64,000 nt of DNA from Pseudomonas sp. Irchel s3f7 (GTDB taxonomy: Bacteria > Pseudomonadota > Gammaproteobacteria > Pseudomonadales > Pseudomonadaceae), in NCBI RefSeq assembly GCF_900187615.1, contig NZ_FYDO01000015.1, positions 1 through 64,000 on the forward strand. The letters are read 5' to 3'. Made by a program: the position numbers and the translations under genes. Below the pieces are notes generated by a model. The model worked only from the letters and a program-made list of their open reading frames with translations. It did not search any database and was not told where the DNA came from. Position 1 is the stretch's first letter. Every line of letters starts with the position of its first letter. Positions 34,614 through 42,361 of this stretch are shown one piece after another.

Positions 34614-34714
34614 AGCAGAAGAGCATCTTTACAGTTTCATCACTCTTTTGTGGGAGTCCTGATAAACCTTGTAAGCCGGAGACCAGCACCGGCCACCTAC
34701 TTTCTTTCATTATC

Positions 34715-34739
34715 AAAGCCCGCGACATGCGGGCTTTTT
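34715..34739 (+). terminator. Intrinsic terminator
   Basis: AAAGCCCGC (34715-34723), loop GACAT, GCGGGCTTT (34729-34737) followed by T to 34739. It ends the plus-strand intergenic transcript and may also serve the convergent CAP-domain gene. Confidence 0.85.
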
Positions 34740-34760
34740 CATGCGTGCGATTCAGTCGGA

Positions 34761-35621
34761 TCAGGGCGCGCCGAACAGCATGGTCCAGTAGACGCCTTTG
34801 TCGCTGCGCGAGTCTGCGGCGTAAGCGGCACCGACCTGAGTGAATATCGGGTTCATCAGGTTGGCGCAGTGCCCTGGGCTGGCGAGCCAACCGGCCATCG
34901 CCTTGCTCGGTGAGCCTTGACCTGCAGCGATGTTTTCACCGATCTGCCGGCCACGGTAACCGGCAGCCCTGGCCCGGTCTGCGGGCATGTCACCATCGGG
35001 GTCCCGATGCGCGAAATAGTTATCGTAGGCCATGGCCTTGCTGTGACCTTGGGCGGCGGCACCCAAAGCGGGGTTCCAGCTCAAGGGCCGGGCAGCGGCG
35101 AAGCGCTGACGACCGCAAAGGCGCGGTTTTGCACGCGCCGCATTGACCTGCGCGAGCAACGCCTTGCCGGCGCTTCGCGCATCGCCGGTTTGTCCCTCGA
35201 GCACGGGCTTGGCAAGCACCACTTGCCATTCACGCCCGGAACGGGTGACGCCGATGTCGGCGTATTGGCTGTCGAGCAGCGCTGCGCAGTGCTCGTCTTG
35301 AAGCAGGTCGAATGCGTCCTCGGCATCCTGTGCACCCACCACGCGAATGGAACGCACCGTCACCGCTTGATAGCCGGAAGCCTTCAATCGGTCGCGCAAT
35401 CCGCCGCCATAACCGATGGGCAATGCCAGGTTCGGCTTGAGTGACAGGGGCGACAAGCGTTGCGCCGGGCGTCGGTCGCAGCGCTGGGGGTGAGCGCGAT
35501 AGTCGTTGATGGCGTCCACCAGCTGCCTTTGCCCATTGGCATGGGCGGGGCTGGCAAGAACGGGGAGCAAGGCAGACAGGCACAGTGAAGTAAAGCGCAA
35601 GGCAACGACAGTTTGGCGCAT
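34761..35621 (-). CDS. Exported protein with two CAP (SCP/PR1) domains
   Basis: A 286-residue protein with a Sec signal peptide (MRQTVVALRF... ending PAHA, about residue 28). The C-terminal CAP domain is complete: LAQVNAARAKPRLCG, HSKAMAYDNYFAHRDPDG, GENIAAGQG and SPGHCANLMNP. The N-terminal half repeats the pattern in eroded form (LVDAINDYRAHPQRCD), but lacks the His/Glu cavity segment. The start at 35621 is preferred because it begins the signal peptide. Role unknown; CAP proteins can bind lipids or act as proteases. Confidence 0.78.
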   Translation of the reverse strand: MRQTVVALRFTSLCLSALLPVLASPAHANGQRQLVDAINDYRAHPQRCDRRPAQRLSPLSLKPNLALPIGYGGGLRDRLKASGYQAVTVRSIRVVGAQDAEDAFDLLQDEHCAALLDSQYADIGVTRSGREWQVVLAKPVLEGQTGDARSAGKALLAQVNAARAKPRLCGRQRFAAARPLSWNPALGAAAQGHSKAMAYDNYFAHRDPDGDMPADRARAAGYRGRQIGENIAAGQGSPSKAMAGWLASPGHCANLMNPIFTQVGAAYAADSRSDKGVYWTMLFGAP

Positions 35622-35801
35622 GGTGCGGACAACTCGAAAGAGATGACGACGATGGGAGTGGGGGAAAGCGCTGGTATGACTGGCGTCTTGGGACAAGGTT
35701 CACGGCGGGCGTGAGCCTGTTTGGTGCCGGAACCCAATGTCCGACGAAGGGTAGGCGCTCGCACCAACCGTCCAGCGGGGGCAGCCCCCTCGCCACAGAC
35801 A

Positions 35802-36602
35802 CTAATGCGTCGTTTCCAACCCTTCACCCAATGCCTTGAAATACTCGGGACTGTCGCTGATCGAGTTGTGCCCCGCGCCTGGAATCACCTGCAGCGACGC
35901 CACACCGGGGAGGAAATGGCGATAGAGCCGCTGGGTGCTGGCGCCGGGAATCACTTCGTCATGTTCGGCGGCAATCAGCTTCGTCGGCACGGCGATGTGC
36001 GCGGCATAGCGCCAGGATTCGAATCTGTCCTTCAACAGCCAATGTACAGGAAGCCAGCGGAACTGGCGGACTGCGAGTTCTTCCAGACTGTTGTACGGCG
36101 TGACCAGTACCAGTTTCGTCGCCGGGCGGGCGCTGGCCAGGCGCACGGCGACCCCCGAACCCAGGCTGCGCCCAACCACCGTGATCTGCGGGTGGTCGGC
36201 GTAAACCTTGTCGAACAAGGCCATGGCATCGCGGGCGATGGCTTCTTCGGAGGGAGAACCGCTGCTGCCGCCAAAGCCTCGGTAATGCATGAAATACAAG
36301 GCATGGTCCGGGAAGGCTTCGGCGTACCCCGGCAGGCTGCGTGAGACGTCCTCGGCATTGCCACCGAAATAGATCAGCGCTTTCGGGCCATGCTGCGCAC
36401 GCACCGACACAAGCACCTGCGCGTCGTCGACCGGTAGCGTCAGCAGCGTTGCTGACGATTCAGCGGCCCGGGGTTGCGGGTAGTAGATCAGCGAGCGCTG
36501 AAAGACAAACAGCAGAAGGCAGAGCGCCAGATACAGCGCGGCAAGGATGACGACGAGCAACACCAGTTTTCGAGACATTCGGCTAACGTTAGTGGGTGGC
36601 AT
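35802..36602 (-). CDS. Membrane-anchored alpha/beta hydrolase (BEM46-like)
   Basis: A 266-residue serine-hydrolase-fold protein with an N-terminal membrane anchor (VLLVVILAALYLALCLLLF, residues about 12-31). The nucleophile elbow is GRSLGSG, the oxyanion region HYRGFGGSSG, and the C-terminal His lies in GAGHNSIS. It probably faces the periplasm with the anchor in the inner membrane. GGAG lies 8 nt before the ATG at 36602. Substrate unknown. Confidence 0.82.
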   Translation of the reverse strand: MPPTNVSRMSRKLVLLVVILAALYLALCLLLFVFQRSLIYYPQPRAAESSATLLTLPVDDAQVLVSVRAQHGPKALIYFGGNAEDVSRSLPGYAEAFPDHALYFMHYRGFGGSSGSPSEEAIARDAMALFDKVYADHPQITVVGRSLGSGVAVRLASARPATKLVLVTPYNSLEELAVRQFRWLPVHWLLKDRFESWRYAAHIAVPTKLIAAEHDEVIPGASTQRLYRHFLPGVASLQVIPGAGHNSISDSPEYFKALGEGLETTH

Positions 36603-36798
36603 TGACGGCTCCGGGGTGCTGTCAAAGTGTAGCTGGCGGTAAAGGAGGGCACCGATGCCCGCGTGGCTCAATGCGTTGGCGGCCCTGAAGTATGACGAAC
36701 AGGGAAGAATCGTCGGCGACAGCTACGCTGATGTGGCAAGCATTACGGAATGTCAGGCGCAACAAGTCGAAACCTGGTCGACTGGTGAAGGGCATTTT

Positions 36799-37743
36799 AT
36801 GAGCCATTCTGAGGGTTACACCCGTAGAAGACTTCTCACGCTGGCTGCCGGTGCTTCGGCGGTCTTCACGTTCGGTCCGGTCGGTGCACAATCGGCGCCG
36901 CCGACGGGAACAGGAGGCAAGACCATGCAGACCCGCGTCATTCCTTCCAGCAATGAGTCATTGCCGATCGTCGGCCTGGGCACCTATCGCGGTTTTGATA
37001 TGGCGCCCTCGGACCCAGCCTACAAAAACCTGGCCGTCGTGCTCAATGCGTTGTTCGAGAAGGGCGGCAAGGTCATCGACAGCTCACCGATGTACGGTCG
37101 CGCCGAACAGACCACCGGTGAGCTGTTGTCGATCCATGAGCCACGCTCGCCAGCGTTTCTGGCGACCAAGGTGTGGACCCGTGGTCGCGAGGAAGGCATT
37201 GCGCAGATGGAGCAGTCCTTCAGCCTGTTGCAGACCGACCGTATCGACCTCATGCAGATCCATAACCTGCTGGACTGGCAAATCCATCTGCCGACGTTGC
37301 GCCACTGGAAGGAAGCGGGGCGCATCCGTTATATCGGCATCACGCATTACACCGCTTCGGCCTATGAAGAAGTGGAAGCGGTGCTCAAGGCCGAGCCGCT
37401 GGACTTCTTGCAGATCAACTATGCGCTGGATGACCGTGGCGTCGAAAAACGCATCCTGCCGCTGTGTCGCGACCGAGGCGTGGCGGTGATTTGCAATCGC
37501 CCGTTTGGGGGTGGCGGCTTGATTGATCGGCTTCAGGGCAAACCACTGCCAGGTTGGGCCGCGCAGGTCGGGGTCAAGAGTTGGCCGCAACTGGCGCTCA
37601 AATTCCTGTTGTCCCATTCTGCGGTGACTTGTGTCATTCCCGGTACCGGCAACCCGCGCTACATGGCGGAAAACGCTGGCGCCGGCTTCGGCCCGATGCT
37701 CACCGACGCCCAGCGTCAGCAGCTGATTGCGTTGGTGAGCTAG
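36799..37743 (+). CDS. Tat-exported aldo/keto reductase
   Basis: A 314-residue protein. The N-terminus carries a twin-arginine signal (YTRRRLLTLAAGASAVF, residues 7-23), unusual for aldo/keto reductases, which are mostly cytoplasmic. The AKR fold follows, with GKVIDSSPMYGRAE (Asp and Tyr of the active site), FLATKVWT (Lys) and DLMQIHNL (His). The start at 36799 is set by the Tat motif and the GAAGG site. A folded, cofactor-loaded enzyme in the periplasm would explain Tat use. Substrate unknown. Confidence 0.8.
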   Translation: MSHSEGYTRRRLLTLAAGASAVFTFGPVGAQSAPPTGTGGKTMQTRVIPSSNESLPIVGLGTYRGFDMAPSDPAYKNLAVVLNALFEKGGKVIDSSPMYGRAEQTTGELLSIHEPRSPAFLATKVWTRGREEGIAQMEQSFSLLQTDRIDLMQIHNLLDWQIHLPTLRHWKEAGRIRYIGITHYTASAYEEVEAVLKAEPLDFLQINYALDDRGVEKRILPLCRDRGVAVICNRPFGGGGLIDRLQGKPLPGWAAQVGVKSWPQLALKFLLSHSAVTCVIPGTGNPRYMAENAGAGFGPMLTDAQRQQLIALVS

Positions 37744-37850
37744 TCGCCAACGGGCCGTGAAAGCTCTCCTATACTGTTCCGCGTCCACGTCTGGGCATCG
37801 CAAATGCGGTGCCGATGGCGTCCCTGTCCATCACTGCAAGGAGATCGAAC

Positions 37851-38504
37851 ATGGCAATTCGTATTGGCGACGAAGCACCGGATTTCACCGCTGACACCAC
37901 CGAGGGCAGCATCAACTTTCATCAATGGATCGGCGACGGCTGGGCGATTCTGTTTTCCCATCCCAAGGATTTCACTCCGGTTTGTACGACTGAGCTGGGC
38001 TACCTGGCCAAACTCAAACCGGAGTTCGACAAGCGCAACACCAAGGTTATCGGGCTGAGCATCGACCCGGTCAGCGACCATAACCGCTGGGTGGGTGATA
38101 TCGCCGAGACCCAGGGCACGGCGGTTAACTATCCACTCATCGGCGACGAAAACCTGGTGGTGGCCAAGCTCTACGACATGATCCACCCCAACGCCAGCGG
38201 CGGCTCGCGCACGGCGGTGGACAACGCCACGGTGCGTTCGGTGTTCATTGTCGGCCCGGACAAAAAGGTCAAGGCGATGCTGATCTACCCCATGAGTGCC
38301 GGGCGCAATTTCGATGAAGTGCTGCGGTTGCTCGATTCGCTGCAACTCAATGCCAAGCACACTGTGGCGACGCCGGTGAACTGGCGTCCGGGCGAAGATG
38401 TGATCATTCCGACGTCGGTGTCTGACGAGGATGCGAAGAAGAAGTATCCGGATGGATTCAAGACCCTGAAACCGTATTTGCGGACTGTGGCTCAGCCAAA
38501 ATAG
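37851..38504 (+). CDS. 1-Cys peroxiredoxin (Prx6 type)
   Basis: A 217-residue peroxiredoxin with peroxidatic Cys in HPKDFTPVCTTELG (about residue 46) and the Prx6-type C-terminal domain (PVNWRPGEDVIIP). No resolving Cys is visible. It reduces peroxides in the cytoplasm. AAGGAG lies 7 nt before the ATG at 37851. Monocistronic; followed by a REP hairpin. Confidence 0.92.
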   Translation: MAIRIGDEAPDFTADTTEGSINFHQWIGDGWAILFSHPKDFTPVCTTELGYLAKLKPEFDKRNTKVIGLSIDPVSDHNRWVGDIAETQGTAVNYPLIGDENLVVAKLYDMIHPNASGGSRTAVDNATVRSVFIVGPDKKVKAMLIYPMSAGRNFDEVLRLLDSLQLNAKHTVATPVNWRPGEDVIIPTSVSDEDAKKKYPDGFKTLKPYLRTVAQPK

Positions 38505-38524
38505 TTTTCGGCAATGTAACCGCC

Positions 38525-38587
38525 ATCGCCAGCAAGCCGGCTCCTACAGGTTTTGTGAACACTTGTAGGAGCCGGCTTGCTGGCGAT
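38525..38587. repeat. REP hairpin between convergent genes
   Basis: 23-bp arms 38525-38547 and 38565-38587, core CAGCAAGCCGGCTCCTAC and its complement, with only 17 nt between. The orientation is inverted relative to most other pairs here. Likely also acts as a transcript end for both neighbours. Confidence 0.9.
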
Positions 38588-38622
38588 GAGGCCGGCCGGT
38601 CCTGCCGACCTGAAACTTCGAT

Positions 38623-39510
38623 TCAAACCAGATACTTTTTAAACCATCCTACCGTCCGCTCCCACGCCAGTTTCGCCGCCGCCTCGTCATAACGCGGCGT
38701 GGAGTCGTTGTGAAAGCCATGGTTGCAGCCAGGGTAGATTAACGCCTCATAGGTCTTGCCCCCTGCCTTCAACGCCTTCTCATAGGCCGGCCAACCTTCG
38801 TTGATGCGTGTATCTAGCTCGCCGTAGTGCAGCATCACCGGGGCCTTGATCCGGGGCACTTCTTCGGCGGTTGGCTGGCGACCGTAGAACGATACGGCAG
38901 CGTCCAGTTCCGGGTAGGCCACCGCAGCTGCGTTGGCAACGCCACCGCCGTAGCAGAATCCGGTGATTCCGGTTTTTCCAGTGGCGGCCGGGTGTTTCAT
39001 CATCCACTCGACGGCGGCGAAGAAGTCGTTCATGAGTTTTTCAGGGTCGACCGTCGCTTGAAGTTCACGACCTTTGTCGTCGTTGCCGGGATAGCCGCCG
39101 ACCGAACTCAGGCCATCCGGGGCGAGGGCGATGAACCCCGCCTTGGCCACACGCCGGGCGACGTCTTCGATGTACGGGTTGAGCCCGCGGTTTTCATGCA
39201 CGACCACCACCGCCGGAACCTTGCCGGTGGCCTTGGCCGGGCGCACCAGATAAGCCCGCACCTCGCCATGACCCTTGGGCGAAGGGTAGGTGACGTATTC
39301 GGCAATGATGTCCGGGTCGGTGAACGCGATTTGCTCGGCCAGTGCATAGTTGGGGCTCAACGCCGCGAGCAGGGCGCTGGCGGTCAATCCGCCGAGGGTG
39401 AACAACGCCGCACGATCAAGAAACTCCCGGCGATTGATCTTGCCGTGGGCGTAGTAGTCGTACAGCTCCAGCAGTTCGGGGGCGAAGTCTTTGGCGGTGA
39501 GGCGGGTCAT
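38623..39510 (-). CDS. Dienelactone hydrolase-family protein (YghX-like)
   Basis: A 295-residue alpha/beta hydrolase. Residues 25-60 carry KINRREFLDRAALFTLGGLTAS, a twin-arginine-like export signal set back from the N-terminus. The nucleophile is Cys in GFCYGGG, as in dienelactone hydrolase, with the acid in DTRIN and His in CNHGFHND. The layout matches YghX-type proteins. Physiological substrate unknown. Start at 39510 chosen at MTRLTAKDF; upstream sequence is REP-derived. Confidence 0.82.
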   Translation of the reverse strand: MTRLTAKDFAPELLELYDYYAHGKINRREFLDRAALFTLGGLTASALLAALSPNYALAEQIAFTDPDIIAEYVTYPSPKGHGEVRAYLVRPAKATGKVPAVVVVHENRGLNPYIEDVARRVAKAGFIALAPDGLSSVGGYPGNDDKGRELQATVDPEKLMNDFFAAVEWMMKHPAATGKTGITGFCYGGGVANAAAVAYPELDAAVSFYGRQPTAEEVPRIKAPVMLHYGELDTRINEGWPAYEKALKAGGKTYEALIYPGCNHGFHNDSTPRYDEAAAKLAWERTVGWFKKYLV

Positions 39511-39548
39511 GGCGGGAGTTCCTCTCGGGCTGGTTGAACACAAACCCT

Positions 39549-39635
39549 GTAGGAGCGAACCTGCTCGCGATAGCGGTGTGTCAGACAAGGGGTTATTGCC
39601 TGTGCCGCCGCTATCGCGAGCAGGCTCGCTCCTAC
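39549..39635. repeat. REP pair
   Basis: Perfect 28-bp arms (39549-39576 and 39608-39635) with the core GTAGGAGCGAACCTGCTCGC and its complement, between the dienelactone hydrolase gene and glcG. Confidence 0.9.
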
Positions 39636-39654
39636 AGGGTCGGTTGCGAATAGG

Positions 39655-40056
39655 TTATTTCACGCACTGCGCTCCGGCCTTCGCCACCTGCGCATCCTGC
39701 TCGGCCTTGACGCCGGACACGCCGACCGCGCCAATCACCTGGCCGTCGAAAACGATCGGCACGCCGCCCTCCAGCGAAGTCAGCAACGGGGCTGACAAGA
39801 ATGCGTGGCGTCCACCATTGACCATGTCCTCATAAAACTTGGATTCGCGTCGACCCAACGCCGAGGTGCGCGCCTTTTCGGTGGCGATGTAGGCGCTGCC
39901 CGGGGCGCAGCCGTCGAGGCGTTCGAGGGCGAGCGGGTGACCGCCGTCATCGACGACCACGATGGTCACCGCCCATTGATTGCTTTGCGCTTCGGTACGG
40001 GCGGCGGCGAGGATTTGGCTGACTTCGGTCTGGCTGAGGACGGCTTTACGGTTCAT
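39655..40056 (-). CDS. glcG: GlcG/HbpS-family protein
   Basis: A 133-residue GlcG (DUF336) protein with VVVVDDGGHPLALERLDGC and a GGVPIVFDGQVIGAVGVSG core. It is the last gene of the glycolate operon. Its role is unclear; relatives bind heme or small ligands. ATG 40056 has GGAG at the right distance; ATG 40062 does not. Confidence 0.85.
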   Translation of the reverse strand: MNRKAVLSQTEVSQILAAARTEAQSNQWAVTIVVVDDGGHPLALERLDGCAPGSAYIATEKARTSALGRRESKFYEDMVNGGRHAFLSAPLLTSLEGGVPIVFDGQVIGAVGVSGVKAEQDAQVAKAGAQCVK

Positions 40057-40075
40057 GGACATCTCCAGGATTCGG

Positions 40076-41293
40076 TTAAGGCAGGGCGGCTTCGACCAGT
40101 TCGATCCAGTGCCGGACCGGGGTTCGGCCAGCGCCGTCGAGGTGCGACTGGCAGCCGATATTGGCCGTGACGATGACCTCGGGGTGGCCGCTTTCCAGGG
40201 CGTTGAGCTTGTTATCGCGCAGTTGCCGGGACAGCGCCGGCTGGGTCAGCGAATAGGTGCCCGCCGAGCCGCAGCACAGGTGGCCGTCGGGAACGCTGGT
40301 CAGGTTGAAACCCAGTTGCATCAGCAAGGCCTCCACCGCGCCACCGAGTTTCTGCCCGTGCTGCAAGGTGCAAGGGCAGTGGAACGCCAAACGCTGCGAA
40401 GCGTGGATGCCGAGCTGCTCCAGCGGCTCGTTGCGCAGCACTTCCACCAGGTCCAGGGCCAGTGCGCTGACCTTTTTCGCCTTGTCGGCATAGACCGGGT
40501 CGCTGGCGAGCAGATGCCCGTAATCCTTGATGAAGGCGCCACAGCCGCTGGCGGTTTGCACAATCGCCTCGGCACCTTTTTCGATACTCGGCCACCAGGC
40601 GTCGATGTTGCGCCGGGCACGGTCGAGACCGGCGGCCTGGGCGTCGAGGTGATAATCCACAGCGCCACAACAACGGGCCTCGCGGCTGCTGATGACGCTG
40701 ATCCCCAATCGATCCAGCACCCGCGCCGCCGCCGCATTGGTATTGGGCGACAGACTGGGCTGTACGCAACCTTCGAGCATCAGCACCTGACGATCGCGAT
40801 GGGTGCGGGGACGCGGCTTGGCAGGCGTTGCATGGCGCGGCAATTTGCTTTGCAGGGCATCGGGCAGCAGCGCCCGGAATACCTGACCACTGTTGACCAG
40901 GCCCTTGAACAACTCCGGATGAGGAACGATCCGGCGCAAACCCTCACGCAACAGGCGTTGACCGAGCGGGCGCGGCACTGCCGCATCGACCACCGCCCGG
41001 CCGATGTCCAGCAGGTTGTGGTAATCCACGCCCGAAGGGCAGGTGGTTTCGCAGTTGCGGCACGACAGGCAGCGGTCAAGATGCTGCTGAGTCTTTTGCG
41101 TGACCTCGTTGCCTTCCAGCACTTGCTTGATCAGGTAAATCCGCCCCCGTGGTCCGTCCAGTTCATCGCCGAGCAATTGATAGGTCGGGCACGTGGCATT
41201 GCAGAATCCGCAGTGCACGCAGGTGCGCAGAATGCTTTCGGCTTCTGCGGCACGGGGCAGCTCGCGGGCGCGCTCACTCAATGTCGTCTGCAT
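40076..41293 (-). CDS. glcF: Glycolate oxidase iron-sulfur subunit
   Basis: A 405-residue GlcF. Two 4Fe-4S sites near residues 26-36 (CVHCGFCNATCP) and 75-85 (CLSCRNCETTCPSG), then two CCG-type domains (ARCCGAVDYH, HLCCGSAGTY). It passes electrons from GlcDE to the respiratory chain during glycolate to glyoxylate oxidation. Three nt after glcE. Confidence 0.93.
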   Translation of the reverse strand: MQTTLSERARELPRAAEAESILRTCVHCGFCNATCPTYQLLGDELDGPRGRIYLIKQVLEGNEVTQKTQQHLDRCLSCRNCETTCPSGVDYHNLLDIGRAVVDAAVPRPLGQRLLREGLRRIVPHPELFKGLVNSGQVFRALLPDALQSKLPRHATPAKPRPRTHRDRQVLMLEGCVQPSLSPNTNAAAARVLDRLGISVISSREARCCGAVDYHLDAQAAGLDRARRNIDAWWPSIEKGAEAIVQTASGCGAFIKDYGHLLASDPVYADKAKKVSALALDLVEVLRNEPLEQLGIHASQRLAFHCPCTLQHGQKLGGAVEALLMQLGFNLTSVPDGHLCCGSAGTYSLTQPALSRQLRDNKLNALESGHPEVIVTANIGCQSHLDGAGRTPVRHWIELVEAALP

Positions 41294-41296
41294 GGT

Positions 41297-42361
41297 TCAA
41301 AGCTCCGCGTACAGGCGTCCGGGGTTGAATATGCCCTGGGGGTCGAGTTGTTGCTTCAGGCTGCGGTGGTAGCGCATCAGCGCCCGGGGCAGCGGCTGGA
41401 ACGGGGTGTCGGTCAGGCCATGGCTGAAGCAGGTGACGTGGCCGCCGACCTCCTCGACGACCTTGCGGATGAACGTCGCTTCGGCATCGGATTTCAACCA
41501 GCGCTGGGCGCCGCCCCAGTCGATCAACTGGCGGCCGGGCAACGACAAACGCGGTGTGTTGTTTGGCACGGACAGACGCCAAAGCGGCTGATCCTCATCG
41601 AAGAAACTCAGGCGATGTTCGTTGAGATCGTCCCAATACATGCCGTCCAGCCGCTCACCGCCCAAACGCTCATGGGCTGCCGCCACCGACCCTTCGCCAC
41701 CTTCAAGGCGCAAGTGCAAGCGTTCGCCATCATGGCAGGCCGCGCTGATCGGCAACGGTTGCTGGCCCCATTCAGCCAACTGGCGCAGGGCGTGTTCGCT
41801 GTCCATGTCGAGGCTGATACTCAAGGTCTGCCGAGGTTTTGGCAGCACCTTCAAAGAGACTTCGGTGATCACCCCCAGGCAGCCGAAACTGCCGGCCATC
41901 AGGCGCGACAGGTCGTAGCCGGCGACGTTTTTCATCACCTCGCCGCCAAAGCGTAACAGCTTGCCCTGACCGGTGATGACCCGTGTGCCGAGGACGAAGT
42001 CGCGCACCGAGCCGGACCACGGCCGCCGTGGTCCCGACAGTCCGCAGGCAATCATGCCGCCGACGGTCGCGCGTTCACCGAAGGACGGTGGTTCGCAGGG
42101 CAGCATCTGTTGGGCGGCGTCCAGCACCTCAGCCAGTTCCGACAACAGCGTGCCGCAGCGGGCGGTGATCACCAGTTCGGTCGGGTCGTAGCTGACGATG
42201 CCCCGGTGTGAACGGGTGTCGAGGATTTCTCCCGCCAGGGTGCGCCCCAGGAAAGCCTTGCTGTCGGAACCCTGGATGCGCAAGGGCGTGGCGTTGTCCA
42301 GCGCCTGATTGACCTGCTTGAGCAACAGGGCGCTGTCATCGAAATCGTCCGGGCTGCGCAT
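41297..42361 (-). CDS. glcE: Glycolate oxidase FAD-binding subunit
   Basis: A 354-residue GlcE with a PCMH-type FAD domain (GERATVGGMIACGLSGPRRPW, KNVAGYDLSRLMAGSFG). Forms the oxidase with GlcD and GlcF. Start overlaps the glcD stop (TGATG), so the genes are coupled. Confidence 0.93.
   Translation of the reverse strand: MRSPDDFDDSALLLKQVNQALDNATPLRIQGSDSKAFLGRTLAGEILDTRSHRGIVSYDPTELVITARCGTLLSELAEVLDAAQQMLPCEPPSFGERATVGGMIACGLSGPRRPWSGSVRDFVLGTRVITGQGKLLRFGGEVMKNVAGYDLSRLMAGSFGCLGVITEVSLKVLPKPRQTLSISLDMDSEHALRQLAEWGQQPLPISAACHDGERLHLRLEGGEGSVAAAHERLGGERLDGMYWDDLNEHRLSFFDEDQPLWRLSVPNNTPRLSLPGRQLIDWGGAQRWLKSDAEATFIRKVVEEVGGHVTCFSHGLTDTPFQPLPRALMRYHRSLKQQLDPQGIFNPGRLYAEL

Larger units (their letters stand above)
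34497..34741 (+). ncRNA. Candidate small transcript with strong terminator
   Basis: About 245 nt lie between a promoter-like element (34463-34490) and an intrinsic terminator (34715-34739), with no recognised protein gene. It contains several AGGA/GGA motifs near 34525-34545 and a GCTGG/CCAGC hairpin near 34587. I do not recognise a known RNA family. A 31-codon basic ORF (34518-34613) lies inside, so it could be a small mRNA. Confidence 0.35.

Noticed and set aside
34497..34741. Known RNA families (tmRNA, 6S, SRP RNA, RsmY/Z, PrrF)
   Set aside because: None of the characteristic sequences I remember for these RNAs is present; left as an unassigned candidate.
35771..35796. REP pair near 35780
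   Set aside because: Only a single half-element (CAGCGGGGGCAGCCCCCTCG) with no partner arm; not listed as a full repeat.
39980..41956. 658-codon plus-strand ORF
   Set aside because: Antisense to glcG, glcF and glcE.
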